Source: Methylophaga sp.
GTDB taxonomy: Bacteria; Pseudomonadota; Gammaproteobacteria; Nitrosococcales; Methylophagaceae
Assembly (NCBI GenBank): GCA_020831825.1
Contig: JAFIFW010000012.1
Span: forward strand, 248,001-312,000
Direction of reading: 5' to 3'
DNA length: 64,000 nt
The notes beneath the pieces are model-generated. The model saw nothing but the letters and a program-made list of their open reading frames with translations. It was not told where the DNA came from and did no database searches. Numbering within the stretch: the first letter of the stretch is position 1; every line of letters starts with the position of its first letter. The translations under genes and the position numbers were made by a program. Below are positions 8,153 through 18,150 of this stretch, one piece after another.

Positions 8153-8168
8153 TGGCACAAATTCTGCA
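8153..8168 (+). promoter_or_regulatory. Sigma-54 (RpoN) promoter of the Amt fusion gene
   Basis: TGGCACAAATTCTGCA gives the invariant GG (8154-8155) and GC (8166-8167) with exactly ten bases between them, matching the -24/-12 consensus TGGCAC-N5-TTGCA closely. It is about 110 bases before the start codon. Ammonium transporter genes are classically RpoN/NtrC-controlled, so location and gene content agree. A weak dyad at about 8116-8131 could be an NtrC site but is not convincing. Confidence 0.72.
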
Positions 8169-8276
8169 GTTTTGGCTGGTGAACACTCTATCAAGCTCAG
8201 GGTACCGCTATTGAACATCGCAACAGCAAACCCTCCGCACCAATAGAGTGCTGACTTCTCTAGCGGAGATTGATTA

Positions 8277-11200
8277 ATGCCCGATATGAGTGCGCTCGAT
8301 GCATTATGGGTTTTAATAGCAGCAATGCTGGTTTTGGTCATGCAGGGTGGATTTCTGTGTCTGGAATCCGGTCTTACCCGTAGTAAAAATGCGATTAACG
8401 TCGCGCTGAAAAATGCCTTTGATTTGATCGTTGCCGCCATACTGTTCTGGCTTTTTGGTTTCGGCATTATGTTTGGTGCCCATGAGGGCCTGCAACTTGA
8501 TACCCACTGGTTTATTGCCGACTTTTCCAGAGACGAGTTCTGGCACGCCAGTTTTTTCTTTTTCCAGTTAACTTTTTGTGCCACCGCCGCAACGATTGTC
8601 TCAGGTGCTATCGCCGAACGCAGTCGTTTTGTGGTTTACATCATCATTACCGCCATGATTAGCCTGCTGCTGTATCCGGTATTTGGTCACTGGTCTTGGA
8701 GTAGTGCTGTCAATGAGTCTCCTGGCTGGTTAGAGGCAATGGGCTTCACCGACTTTGCCGGCAGTACTGTGGTACACAGTGTCGGTGGCTGGGTAGCACT
8801 GGCTGCAGTGATTGTTATCGGCCCACGTACCGGACGATTTATTCAAGGCAAAGTACAGCACATTCCGGGCAGCAACCTGCCATTGGCAATTCTTGGCATG
8901 CTGTTCTTCATGATCGGCTGGATTGGCTTTAATGGCGGCAGCACGCTGGCTTTTACCACCGCCATTGCTGGCATTATCGTCAACACTATCATTGCCGCGG
9001 CGGCTGGCGGCATTTCTGCCATCCTACTGTCGATGACGCAAAAGGATAATAGCCAGACCACCTCACTGACCATTAACGGCACATTGGCAGGATTAGTGGC
9101 CATCACTGCCGGAGCCCATGTAGTTTCAACACCACAAGCAGCCATTATTGGCGGTCTTGGCGCACTGGTGATGTTTCTGGCTGAAAAACAGATGCACCGG
9201 ATGCAGCTTGATGATGCCATTTCGGCAGTGCCTGTTCACCTGGCTGCCGGTATCTGGGGCACGTTGGCCGTGGCTATTTTTGGTGATTTGCAATTGCTCG
9301 ATACTGGCTTAACTCGCACAGGCCAATTGCAGGTTCAGCTACTGGGCATCGCTGCCTGTGCTTTATTTGTGTTCCCGTTGTCACTCAGTTTCTTGTTGTT
9401 ACTGAACCGCTACACACCATTGCGTGTTAGCGCCGAAGCTGAACGGCAGGGGCTTAATGTTTCAGAACATGGTGCAAAAACAGAATTGACTGATCTGCTC
9501 TCCGCCATGCAAACGCAAGAGCGTAGCGGTGATCTGAAACAGCGGGTTCCGGTTGAGCCTTTTACCGAAGTCGGTCAGATTGCCTCTCAATACAACCGGG
9601 TGATTGCTAATTTGAACCGTATGGTGACCCGCACCCGTTTAATTGTGCGAGATATGCGCGATGGCGTTATTACCTTTTCCAGCCAGGGCTTTGTCACCAG
9701 CGCCAATCCCGGCGCTGAAATTCTGTTTGGCTTGCCTGCTCACCAATTGGTCGGGCAACCCAGTGATGTATTGCTGCATGAACAAAATAAACAAACCTAC
9801 ACAGCAACATTACCTGAGCATTTATTTGTCACCTTAGCCAGTAGCCAGCAGCCAGGGCCCTATGAAATTGTCGCAAAAAACAGCGAAGGAAATCCTTTCA
9901 CTGTCGAAGTCACAACGACTGCCAGCCCGACCGATGAGGGCGTGCAATACAGCGCCATGCTGAGAGATATCAGCGAAAGAAAAAAGATGGAAGATCGTCT
10001 GCACCGCCATTCTGAGCTGGCACAAGTGACCCTGGAAGCCATCACTGAAGCCGTTGTCACCTGTGATGCCGCTTATAACATCGTCTATCTAAACCCGATG
10101 GCCAGTGAACTGCTTGGCCAGACAACAGAGCAGGCATTTGGAAAACCGATTGATGAGATTATTCTCATTGAAGACGCTGACGCGACTCAAATTCACATCA
10201 CATCATTGTGTCGGGAGTATTCAAACAAAGCACAGAACAAACACCAAAAGCGTTTATTTATCTTGAGGAATCAGCAAGGTGGTAAGTTTGAAGTTCAACT
10301 CAACTGTGCACCCTTGCTGGATACCAACCGGCAAAATATAGGCTGGGTGGTGGCACTTCAGGACATCACCCAAAACAGTCGCTTGCAGAAGATGCTGACC
10401 TTTCAGGCGGTGCACGACACTCTGACCGGGCTCATCAATCGCCGTGAATTTGAAAAGCGTCTGGAATCACTGCTAGATGAAGCGCATCACGATAAAGCAG
10501 AACACCTGCTCTGCTATCTGGATTTAGATCAGTTCAAACTGGTCAATGACACCTGTGGGCACAGAGCCGGTGATGTGCTACTGAAACAACTCTCAAGCCT
10601 GCTCACACCGGTACTGCGTCAAACCGACACGCTGGCACGGCTAGGCGGTGATGAATTCGGGGTATTGCTCAGCCATTGCCCGATTGAAAAAGGTTTGGAT
10701 ATTGCCGAGACGCTGCGAAAAACTGTCACCGCTTTTCGTTTTTCCTGGGATGGTCAGGTGTTTTCGGTTGGTGTCAGTATCGGTTTGGTCAGTATTACCG
10801 AGGCCAGTGGCAGTCTGGATGAAGTGTTAAGTCAAGCTGATACCGCTTGCTATGCAGCCAAAGACCGCGGACGCAATCGGGTGCACCTGTTCCAGCCGGA
10901 TGACCTTCAGACCCAGGAGCGTCAAGGGCAAATTCAGTGGGCCAGCCGCTTACAGGAAGCACTCGATAAAGACCTTTTCCGACTCTATTATCAGACGATT
11001 ATTCCGCTGGAAGACAGCGATAACAGCATGCCGCATTATGAAATTCTGGCTCGCATGATAGGTCCTGAAGGTGAAATCATTCCACCTGGTGCCTTTATTC
11101 CAGCGGCTGAACGTTTTGGACTGATGCCCAAGATCGACCAGTGGGTGATTCGCAATACACTGGCCTGGATGGGCGATCAACTTCGCCAAAACCAGCAGCC

Positions 11201-11702
11201 GGTATTTTGCACAATTAACCTGTCTGGTGCCTCGATTGGCCGCGATGACTGCCTGCAGTTAATTCAGGAACAACTGCAAAAACGCAAAGTGCCGGCAAAT
11301 AATATTTGCTTTGAAATCACCGAAACCGCTGCCATCGCTGACCCAGCCAATGCCGGTCGTTTCATTACCGAACTCAAACGCATGGGTTGCCAGTTCGCTC
11401 TGGATGATTTTGGCAGTGGCCTGTCTTCATTCGGTTATTTAAAACAGCTACCCGTTGATTATCTGAAAATTGATGGCTTTTTTATTCAGGATCTGGCCAA
11501 AAACCGGATTGATCAGGCCATGGTCGCGTCGATCAATAACATCGGCCATATTATGGGGTTAAAGACCATTGCCGAGTTTGTCGAAGATGCAGCGACGCTG
11601 GATATCCTGCGTCAGATCGGTGTGGATTATGTGCAAGGCTATTACCTGTCACGGCCAGAACCACTGGAGTCTCTCAACAGTGTCAGAGTAATGCCACGCT
11701 AG
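8277..11702 (+). CDS. Ammonium transporter fused to PAS-PAS-GGDEF-EAL
   Basis: 1141 aa; ATG at 8277 with GGAG eight bases upstream. Residues 1-385 form a complete Amt/MEP channel with eleven expected helices. Both pore histidines are visible (STVVHSVGG and VPVHLAAGIWG), as is the AERSRF loop. A linker of about 60 residues leads to a PAS domain (about 445-575) and a second PAS (about 580-700). Then comes a GGDEF domain with intact GGDEF at 790-794 and a product-inhibition RxxD site (RQTD, 781-784). The EAL domain has EIL at 922-924, DDFGSG at 1043-1048, and the NLSG, LKIDG and VQGYYLSRP motifs. Cyclase and phosphodiesterase sites both look intact. The protein probably couples external ammonium or its transport to c-di-GMP level. 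Amt fused to kinases or cyclases is known in other bacteria; this exact chain is inferred to be a sensor or transceptor. Confidence 0.92.
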   Translation: MPDMSALDALWVLIAAMLVLVMQGGFLCLESGLTRSKNAINVALKNAFDLIVAAILFWLFGFGIMFGAHEGLQLDTHWFIADFSRDEFWHASFFFFQLTFCATAATIVSGAIAERSRFVVYIIITAMISLLLYPVFGHWSWSSAVNESPGWLEAMGFTDFAGSTVVHSVGGWVALAAVIVIGPRTGRFIQGKVQHIPGSNLPLAILGMLFFMIGWIGFNGGSTLAFTTAIAGIIVNTIIAAAAGGISAILLSMTQKDNSQTTSLTINGTLAGLVAITAGAHVVSTPQAAIIGGLGALVMFLAEKQMHRMQLDDAISAVPVHLAAGIWGTLAVAIFGDLQLLDTGLTRTGQLQVQLLGIAACALFVFPLSLSFLLLLNRYTPLRVSAEAERQGLNVSEHGAKTELTDLLSAMQTQERSGDLKQRVPVEPFTEVGQIASQYNRVIANLNRMVTRTRLIVRDMRDGVITFSSQGFVTSANPGAEILFGLPAHQLVGQPSDVLLHEQNKQTYTATLPEHLFVTLASSQQPGPYEIVAKNSEGNPFTVEVTTTASPTDEGVQYSAMLRDISERKKMEDRLHRHSELAQVTLEAITEAVVTCDAAYNIVYLNPMASELLGQTTEQAFGKPIDEIILIEDADATQIHITSLCREYSNKAQNKHQKRLFILRNQQGGKFEVQLNCAPLLDTNRQNIGWVVALQDITQNSRLQKMLTFQAVHDTLTGLINRREFEKRLESLLDEAHHDKAEHLLCYLDLDQFKLVNDTCGHRAGDVLLKQLSSLLTPVLRQTDTLARLGGDEFGVLLSHCPIEKGLDIAETLRKTVTAFRFSWDGQVFSVGVSIGLVSITEASGSLDEVLSQADTACYAAKDRGRNRVHLFQPDDLQTQERQGQIQWASRLQEALDKDLFRLYYQTIIPLEDSDNSMPHYEILARMIGPEGEIIPPGAFIPAAERFGLMPKIDQWVIRNTLAWMGDQLRQNQQPVFCTINLSGASIGRDDCLQLIQEQLQKRKVPANNICFEITETAAIADPANAGRFITELKRMGCQFALDDFGSGLSSFGYLKQLPVDYLKIDGFFIQDLAKNRIDQAMVASINNIGHIMGLKTIAEFVEDAATLDILRQIGVDYVQGYYLSRPEPLESLNSVRVMPR

Positions 11703-11708
11703 TGCCGG

Positions 11709-12002
11709 TTATTCGCCTTCAGGACGAACTTTCATTATTTGATCACGGCAGCGCAGACCGCCCAGTAAACCGAGCGCCAACATACAAAATACTGTCACCA
11801 GCAAGTCATCATTGATCAACATCAGTCGGCCGAAATACAGACTGACCAGTGCCAGCGTTATCATTGCCAGTAACAAGCTAGCCGCGACACCCACGCGAAA
11901 TGCCAGTGCACGAGGCAGATTTTTACTCCGGCACCATTTACCCACCAGCGCGATATAAACGTAGTAAATCAACAGTCCGATGATGGCGTAACTCAATTGC
12001 AT
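11709..12002 (-). CDS. Hypothetical small membrane protein
   Basis: 97 aa with three hydrophobic helices (about residues 4-20, 33-55 and 66-84) and a basic loop (CRSKNLPRALAFR) after the first. The C-terminus is charged. ATG at 12002. No family recognised. It converges with the Amt fusion, whose stop is six bases away, and lies downstream of the HTATIP2-like gene on the same strand (64 bases gap), so it may be in an operon with it. Confidence 0.65.
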   Translation of the reverse strand: MQLSYAIIGLLIYYVYIALVGKWCRSKNLPRALAFRVGVAASLLLAMITLALVSLYFGRLMLINDDLLVTVFCMLALGLLGGLRCRDQIMKVRPEGE

Positions 12003-12065
12003 TTTCTGTTCCTTATGCTGATGCTAGTGGCGAATGCTTGACTGGCCGAAAGTATGCAGCCAGCA

Positions 12066-12749
12066 TCAACTGCAACGCTGATGTATTTGTGCATTGGTCA
12101 AAACAAAAGCAGCACTATCAATGTCGGCATCATAAGCGACGTTCAACATCGCTGCTGCCACACAGTGTACCGAAACCGGTCGAACGGCTTTGGGAAACCA
12201 CTGTGTAAAAGGTCTGAAAACAATATCCGCCAGTTTTTCAACAAAGCGACCATCATCAGGTCTGCCTAGTAGCAGTGAGGGGCGTGCAAAAAACACGCTT
12301 GGTAAATCAAGTGCCTGAATATCACGCTCCACTTCTCCTTTGACTCGATTGTAAAAACTCAAGGAATTCACATTGGCTCCCAAAGCGGTAATGACTCCCA
12401 GACGCGCCACTCCAGCAGATTTACAAGCACGAGCAAAAGCAAGCGCCAGATCATGATCAATCTGACGAAAAGCCGCTTTACTGCCCGCCTGTTTTTGCGT
12501 GGTGCCCAGTGTTATGAATGCAAGAGAATTAGCCGGAATCAACGACCTGACTTGCTGTCCTAATTGCTGAAAGTCAACAACCTTAAGGTCCAGTTTTGCG
12601 ATATCTGCACCTGCAAATTCATCCGATAACTTCAAATCACGGCGGCTGATCAACACGATATCCGTTAAATCCTGACGATGGCTCAACTGTGCCACCAATT
12701 GCTTGCCGATCGCACCAGTAGCGCCCAAAACAATCGCTCTGCTGTTCAT
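12066..12749 (-). CDS. HTATIP2/YbjT-like NAD(P)-binding Rossmann protein
   Basis: 227 aa. The N-terminus carries the atypical-SDR nucleotide motif VLGATGAIGKQL (residues about 7-18). Segments FITLGTTQKQAG, a catalytic-type YNRVKGEVE (Y..K) and FARPSLLLG follow. These are all seen in the HTATIP2/TIP30-like group of extended SDRs. Bacterial members have no established substrate. Size is normal. ATG at 12749. Oxidoreductase activity is inferred from the Tyr-x3-Lys pair. Confidence 0.8.
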   Translation of the reverse strand: MNSRAIVLGATGAIGKQLVAQLSHRQDLTDIVLISRRDLKLSDEFAGADIAKLDLKVVDFQQLGQQVRSLIPANSLAFITLGTTQKQAGSKAAFRQIDHDLALAFARACKSAGVARLGVITALGANVNSLSFYNRVKGEVERDIQALDLPSVFFARPSLLLGRPDDGRFVEKLADIVFRPFTQWFPKAVRPVSVHCVAAAMLNVAYDADIDSAAFVLTNAQIHQRCS

Positions 12750-12834
12750 CGCGTGCTGTCTCCGAGTTCAAATCACCTAATCTCTCAAAACTATGCGTTT
12801 AAAGTAAGGTTTAATAAAACAAACTAAATGGTCT

Positions 12835-13458
12835 TTAATTGCCTTGCCAGAGGGTAAAAAGTATTCTTTCTGGCCTTTTGTTATGCGCAATACTCAGGGA
12901 AATCTGCGGTATTGCATGGCAGTTCAGGGATGAGTCACAACACCCTATATACAACCACAAATCATAAGATAATCGGTTTTCTGCTCGGCTTTTTGTTGAT
13001 TCCAGCCATGCCGAAACGCTATCAACCTGATTGTTTTTGGTGGTGAGTCCACTTTGATGGCACGTGCCGATGTTGTGGCAGCAAGCGATAGCAGTGCACT
13101 CAACACTAACCCGCGCCAGTTTGGCAGAACCGTCAACAAACGTTTCCCTGCGAAATTTTGAAGTAGTCTTCTTCGCGATAAGCCGGCTTGATTTGTTCAT
13201 ATCACTTGATGCAGTGATTGCCTGAAAATAGCTGAATGAATCACTGATGGTGACGCCGCCTGCCAGTTGAACTTCAGTAAGCATGTGCTCCGCTGCACAT
13301 CTGATGCATTAAGGGTGGGGCTAAGTAAATCGATCCTAACCGGCTTGATGACTCAAAACTTGAAAAAAGTCTTTTCCATTTCATGATCGCCCGTGAAGCT
13401 GACAAGCACCATAGGACATGACCATTCAAAAATAAGTCACCACCAGTATTATTTTGTA
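12835..13458. other. Gene-poor stretch with a possible decayed exported-protein gene
   Basis: No intact convincing gene between 12750 and 13458. On the minus strand a frame opens with MNKSSRLIAKKTTSKF (ATG at about 13201). One frame over it continues as a strong signal-peptide-like stretch (LVLSALLSLAATTSARA, 13070-13120). It then dissolves into two short tails in different frames. This looks like a small secreted-protein gene broken by at least one frameshift. The remaining 13285-13458 shows nothing I can support. Confidence 0.3.
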
Positions 13459-14655
13459 TCAAACAAACTGCCCGGCTGCATGACCGGACGCCCAGGCCCA
13501 CTGAAAATTATGGCCGCCTAAATGCCCGGTGACATCGACAACTTCACCAATGAAATACACGCCAGGATGATCCTTGCACTCCATGGTTTTGGACGATAAC
13601 GCGTCGGTATCAATGCCACCCAACGTCACCTCAGCAGTTCGATAGCCTTCGGTACCTGAAGGCTTGACCGTCCAGGGTTGGCAGTGTGATACCACCTGTT
13701 CAATATCACTATCCGAAAGCTGACCAACGGGCTTATCTTCGATCCACTGCTCACACCAAAGCTGTGCGACTCGACGGGTCAGCTTCTCAGCAAGCAGTGT
13801 TTTCAGGGCGGTTTTGGGTTTTTCGCGACGTATTTCCGTTAAATACGCCGTTAAATCAATGTCGGGAAACATATCTATTTTTAATGTGTCACCGGGCCTC
13901 CAATAACTGGAGGCCTGCAATATCGCTGGGCCACTCAAACCACGATGGGTAAACAGAATATTTTCCCGGAATGAACAGCTATCAGTTTCTGTCACCGTAT
14001 CTACGGAAATCCCGCTTAAATCCGCTAGCGGCTTGAGTTTGTGATCATCCAATACAACCGGAACCAAGCCGGCTCGCGTCGGCAATACCGGAATATTCAG
14101 CCTGCGGGCCAATTCAAAACCAAACCCGGTGGCCCCCATTTTGGGTATCGACAAACCACCGGTAGCAATGACCAGAGATTCACACTGCAACCGACCTTGC
14201 GGTGTTTCCAGCAATTTGAGTTCACCTGTCTCCAGCACCTGAACCGGCGAATCTGTCTGAATCGTCACACCAGCCGCGTCGCATTCACGAAGCAGCATCT
14301 GCACGATATCTTTTGACGAGTTATCACAAAACAACTGACCCAGCTTTTTCTCGTGATAAGCGATCTGATGCTGTTCGACAAGTTCAATAAAATGCCACGG
14401 GGTATATCGGCTGAGCGCTGATTTGACGAAATGTGGATTGCTGCAGATAAAGTTTTCCGGCGCGGAATACATATTGGTGAAGTTGCAACGACCACCGCCA
14501 GACATCAGGATCTTTTTGCCGACCTTATTGGCGTGATCAAGCACCAATACCCTTCTGCCTCGTTGCCCGGCAACAATAGCACACATCAAGCCGGCAGCAC
14601 CTGCACCGACAATAATCACGTCGTAATGCTTGGAAGTTTTATTCAGACTGGTCAT
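13459..14655 (-). CDS. YhiN/HI0933-family flavoprotein
   Basis: 398 aa. FAD motif IIVGAGAAGLMCA (about 14-26) is followed by the family signature KVGKKILMSGGGRCNFTN. Further motifs are LVIATGGLSIPKMGATG in the middle and GEVVDVTGHLGGHNFQWAWASG at the C-terminus, which closes the FAD site. All are diagnostic of the HI0933/YhiN family (PF03486), a NAD(P)/FAD-dependent oxidoreductase of unknown substrate. Full length and single-copy looking. No operon partner is evident; upstream about 200 bases are non-coding. Confidence 0.9.
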   Translation of the reverse strand: MTSLNKTSKHYDVIIVGAGAAGLMCAIVAGQRGRRVLVLDHANKVGKKILMSGGGRCNFTNMYSAPENFICSNPHFVKSALSRYTPWHFIELVEQHQIAYHEKKLGQLFCDNSSKDIVQMLLRECDAAGVTIQTDSPVQVLETGELKLLETPQGRLQCESLVIATGGLSIPKMGATGFGFELARRLNIPVLPTRAGLVPVVLDDHKLKPLADLSGISVDTVTETDSCSFRENILFTHRGLSGPAILQASSYWRPGDTLKIDMFPDIDLTAYLTEIRREKPKTALKTLLAEKLTRRVAQLWCEQWIEDKPVGQLSDSDIEQVVSHCQPWTVKPSGTEGYRTAEVTLGGIDTDALSSKTMECKDHPGVYFIGEVVDVTGHLGGHNFQWAWASGHAAGQFV

Positions 14656-14863
14656 GTGCGGGCATTTTACGCAAAAATGCCTTGGCTGGTTTGGCGTCAG
14701 ACAGAAACCTGCGCTGGATCAGCGAAGCTGACTTATTCAGCCACGGTTTCCACCTGATCTCAGATAAGGGTAAACAAAGCGATTGATTGCTTGTTTCAAT
14801 TGCCCCTGAATCGTTTGAGCCTAGGGCCGGAGTCAATAAAACAAGTCGACTGAGCTGATTTTA

Positions 14864-16711
14864 TTAATTACCCACCGCGTAGCAGCTTGAGATATCCGGC
14901 CATTCTTCGGCCTTAATCGTGGTGTAGTGTCTCCAGAACTCATTGTCGATGGCCCGCAATCTGGCCGGTGTGTCTTCGCGACGGTAGCGTGCCAAATGTG
15001 ACGGACCACCGTTGTAGGCGGCGTAGGTTGCCTTGATTAAGTTGTCATCACCACCGGGCTGCTCATGCTCGCCACGGCGGATCGCGTAATCAATCAGGTA
15101 ATGGGTCAGAATTTCGATGCCAGCGTTGACGTTGTAGTCGACCTCATCACTAAGGCGATCAAGATCGTAAACATTGCGCCAGACGCGACCGTTGATCTGC
15201 ATCATGCCCACGGCACCAATGGGTGAACGTAGCACCTGAGGATCACTGGCTGGTCCTGCAAGTTGACGCCAGCAGGATTCTTTCCAGGCAGTGGCACGCA
15301 CCAAAGGGTCGAGTCGCTCAGTGAGTCTATCCGGCAAACGATCATTTTCTGTCAGCCAGGCGTTGGCCTGCTGTTCCAGCAATCTGGCAACCAGATCCAG
15401 GTATTCATCGAGGATCGCCAGTCGCGGCACCACGCCTCTGAGCGCCTCGGCCGGTGGAATTTCGTCGGCATAGGCAAACGGTAAAAACCAGGATCCTGTC
15501 CGGCGAAACCCTTCAGTAATTTGTCGGCTAAATTCCGCGGTTGTGAATACGCTCACCTGTTTGTCATCAAACCCAAACAATTCACGGAACTCAGGATCAA
15601 CCTCCAACGGCAACGGGGTAAAACTTGGAGGCACTGCTTCAGCCAACAGCAAGCGCGCAAGCCGGCGTAAGCCATCTCGAGTGATCTCCAAACCATACTC
15701 GGGCCCAAGAGCATCCAGCGCCTGCAGCGCATCACCACCGGCCATGAAGGCAGCCAGCCTGAAATCCACTTCCAAACCGGGGATTTCCAAACCTTCAAGT
15801 TCGCTCATCAATGGCCGCAGCCGAGCCCATGAAGTCAGGAACAGTTCTCGAACCGGATCAGCAGCGGGGTCATCAAGTGTCAGCGCCTCGGCAATGGCAT
15901 ATCGTGCGTCCAGCAGTGCTGCAAGCAGTTCAAGTCGCAAGGCGGGGGAATCTGTTGACCGGGCCAGCATCGAAATGATGGCGGTCAAAAATCCATCAAA
16001 TTCATCTTCAAGCGTTTGCCATTGTGCCACCTCGCTGGCGTCCAAAATTGGCTCAGGCACTTGCTCAGTCAGCTCAGAGGCGCGAACCTGAAAAGCCAGC
16101 CAGGCCCTGACGCCAGCTTCTTCAGTTTGCAGGCGAGCAATGTGGGTGCGCTCAATCAGAGACCGTTCAGCATCTTGCGCACTCCCCGGCCCAAGTAATT
16201 GTTCAATCAATTCATCAAGGCTGTTCAATGGCCCGGCCAAGTCAATTTGCACGCGATTCATCCGTGGTAGCACTATCGCATCAGCAATCACCTGAACGGG
16301 TTTAGTCAACAGGTCAGAGCTGCCATCTGGGCGCGACAACTGGATCGAATCAGGCACAAACTCAATAGCCAGCCCCGATGCAGTCACCCGTGGAGCCAGT
16401 TTCAATGCAAGACGGCCCTGCCAGGGTCTCGGCCCTCGGCAGGCTCCTAGCACATGAGCACCCGTCGTAGCTGTCAACGCCATGCCGACAGACAGTTTGT
16501 CATCCTCGGTCACCACCATCATGTCGGACAACTCAACTCGGTTGCATGGGTCATTGCTGATCGTGCTATGGCCTTGCTCATCGAAATCAAGGGCGCGACC
16601 GATCGCGGCCTGAAGATGCGTAGTTTCAGCGAGCAAAGGGATCTTAACCTCGCCCGCCGACAGCGGGTTCGAGCTGTATAAGATAAAAAGCAGCCAACCA
16701 AATCGTTTCAT
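14864..16711 (-). CDS. Exported lytic transglycosylase (SLT-like, large N-terminal region)
   Basis: 615 aa with a signal peptide (MKRFGWLLFILYSSNPLSAG). The first 440 residues are a mostly helical, Leu/Ala/Glu-rich region I cannot assign. Residues about 455-600 are an SLT/lysozyme-like domain. It has the catalytic Glu in ATAWKESCWRQ, then IGAVGMMQING and ATYAAYNGGP, the three motifs of family 1 transglycosylases. It would cleave the MurNAc-GlcNAc bond of peptidoglycan in the periplasm. The large N-terminal part could be a superhelical scaffold as in Slt70, but sequence similarity is not obvious to me. Confidence 0.85.
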   Translation of the reverse strand: MKRFGWLLFILYSSNPLSAGEVKIPLLAETTHLQAAIGRALDFDEQGHSTISNDPCNRVELSDMMVVTEDDKLSVGMALTATTGAHVLGACRGPRPWQGRLALKLAPRVTASGLAIEFVPDSIQLSRPDGSSDLLTKPVQVIADAIVLPRMNRVQIDLAGPLNSLDELIEQLLGPGSAQDAERSLIERTHIARLQTEEAGVRAWLAFQVRASELTEQVPEPILDASEVAQWQTLEDEFDGFLTAIISMLARSTDSPALRLELLAALLDARYAIAEALTLDDPAADPVRELFLTSWARLRPLMSELEGLEIPGLEVDFRLAAFMAGGDALQALDALGPEYGLEITRDGLRRLARLLLAEAVPPSFTPLPLEVDPEFRELFGFDDKQVSVFTTAEFSRQITEGFRRTGSWFLPFAYADEIPPAEALRGVVPRLAILDEYLDLVARLLEQQANAWLTENDRLPDRLTERLDPLVRATAWKESCWRQLAGPASDPQVLRSPIGAVGMMQINGRVWRNVYDLDRLSDEVDYNVNAGIEILTHYLIDYAIRRGEHEQPGGDDNLIKATYAAYNGGPSHLARYRREDTPARLRAIDNEFWRHYTTIKAEEWPDISSCYAVGN

Positions 16712-16992
16712 TCTACATTCCGGTGGTTAAGTGGGTATCAGTCAGTGGCTGCCCCCCTAGATCTCACTCAGCTTAATGTGCTCAATATCAGGAAGGTGAT
16801 CTAGATCATGGCAATCCAGTAGGTTTTTATTGATACTGGTTAAGCCAAGCTGCATGGGATCCAGTAATGGTAGCAATGAGTCGATCAGCTTTCCTGATGT
16901 CTTTTTGTTTCAAGCTGAATCTTATCACTTAAAAAATTTTTGGTCGCCATTTGCAACCGCAACGTTTTCAAGTAAGTCTGCTGGAGTTTATG

Positions 16993-18150
16993 ATGTTAAA
17001 AAATCCCTCTAAGGGCAATGGCTCAAGCGCCCCCTCTGAAGTCCCTCGTCTGGTTGAATCCAGTGATATTTTAGCCGAGCTCACTCAGCGGGAAGCTGAG
17101 GGCGACACCATAAATCGTGGGACGCTGCGTTCTCAAATAACCAAGGACCTGACCTTACGCCATATCATTGAAGGCCATGCCAAAGGGGAATCACCAGGTG
17201 AGGTTATTGATAGACTGAGGGTGCTGCTCGATGGTGCTTCTCCGGATGAGCGCAAGGCATTGAAGAAGCTCCTTTGGGCCCCCATCGGACAAGATCCAGA
17301 TGACACTTACGATCCTGATCGCGAACTTTCTTCAAACTGGCGAGAGGGTGGTTACCCGTACAAAAACCTTATGTCGCGCAAGCGTTATGAATGCCAAAAA
17401 TATTCCTTGCAGGTTGAGCTACTCAAGCTTCAGATGTGGGTCAAAGAGACAGGCCAGCGAGTGGTGATTCTCTTTGAAGGGCGAGATGCTGCTGGAAAAG
17501 GAGGTACGATTAAGCGGCTTATGGAGCACCTCAATCCTCGTGGAGCGCGAGTGGTGGCCTTGGAGAAGCCAACCGATAACGAGAACGGACAATGGTACTT
17601 TCAAAGGTATATTCAAAATCTTCCCACCCGCGGTGAAATCGTGCTCTTTGATCGGAGCTGGTACAATCGCGCAGGAGTCGAGCGAGTGATGGGATTTTGC
17701 TCTGATGCAGAGTATAACGAGTTTCTGCGCCAGACGCCCGAGTTTGAGCGCCAGTTGGTACGAAGTGGCATCCATCTCATTAAGTTTTGGTTTTCAGTTA
17801 GCCAAAAGGAGCAGCGACGGCGTTTCAAGGAGCGCCAGATTCATCCTCTCAAACAGTGGAAGCTAAGTCCAATTGATCTCGCTTCACTTGACAAGTGGGC
17901 TGACTACACCGCGGCTAAGGAAGCGATGTTTTTACATACGGACACTCCAGATTCACCATGGACTGTGGTTAAATCTGACTGTAAGAAAAGAGCTAGACTG
18001 AATGCAATGAGGTATATTCTCCATCGCCTGAACTATGAAAAGCGCGATCTCAATCAGGTTGGCGGAGTTGACACATTGTTGGTAGGACGCCCGGGATTAC
18101 CTACGGCCACCCACGATGCTTTGGCTTTTAGCGATCCCAGTGCTGATTGA
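16993..18150 (+). CDS. ppk2: Polyphosphate kinase 2
   Basis: 385 aa from ATG 16993 (GGAG six bases upstream; ATG 16990 is also possible). An N-terminal region of about 105 residues precedes the PPK2 domain (PF03976). The domain holds Walker A (EGRDAAGKGG, about 162-171), Walker B (VLFDRSWYNRAG) and the lid segment with ERQIHPLKQWKLSP. PPK2 transfers phosphate between polyphosphate and nucleotides (GDP/ADP or GMP/AMP depending on class); the class cannot be fixed by eye. Upstream 280 bases are non-coding. IS debris begins directly after its stop codon. Confidence 0.9.
   Translation: MLKNPSKGNGSSAPSEVPRLVESSDILAELTQREAEGDTINRGTLRSQITKDLTLRHIIEGHAKGESPGEVIDRLRVLLDGASPDERKALKKLLWAPIGQDPDDTYDPDRELSSNWREGGYPYKNLMSRKRYECQKYSLQVELLKLQMWVKETGQRVVILFEGRDAAGKGGTIKRLMEHLNPRGARVVALEKPTDNENGQWYFQRYIQNLPTRGEIVLFDRSWYNRAGVERVMGFCSDAEYNEFLRQTPEFERQLVRSGIHLIKFWFSVSQKEQRRRFKERQIHPLKQWKLSPIDLASLDKWADYTAAKEAMFLHTDTPDSPWTVVKSDCKKRARLNAMRYILHRLNYEKRDLNQVGGVDTLLVGRPGLPTATHDALAFSDPSAD

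Noticed and set aside
13274..13501. Minus-strand frame of 75 codons after the flavoprotein gene
   Set aside because: Overlaps the end of the YhiN-like gene, has no RBS and no protein-like pattern.
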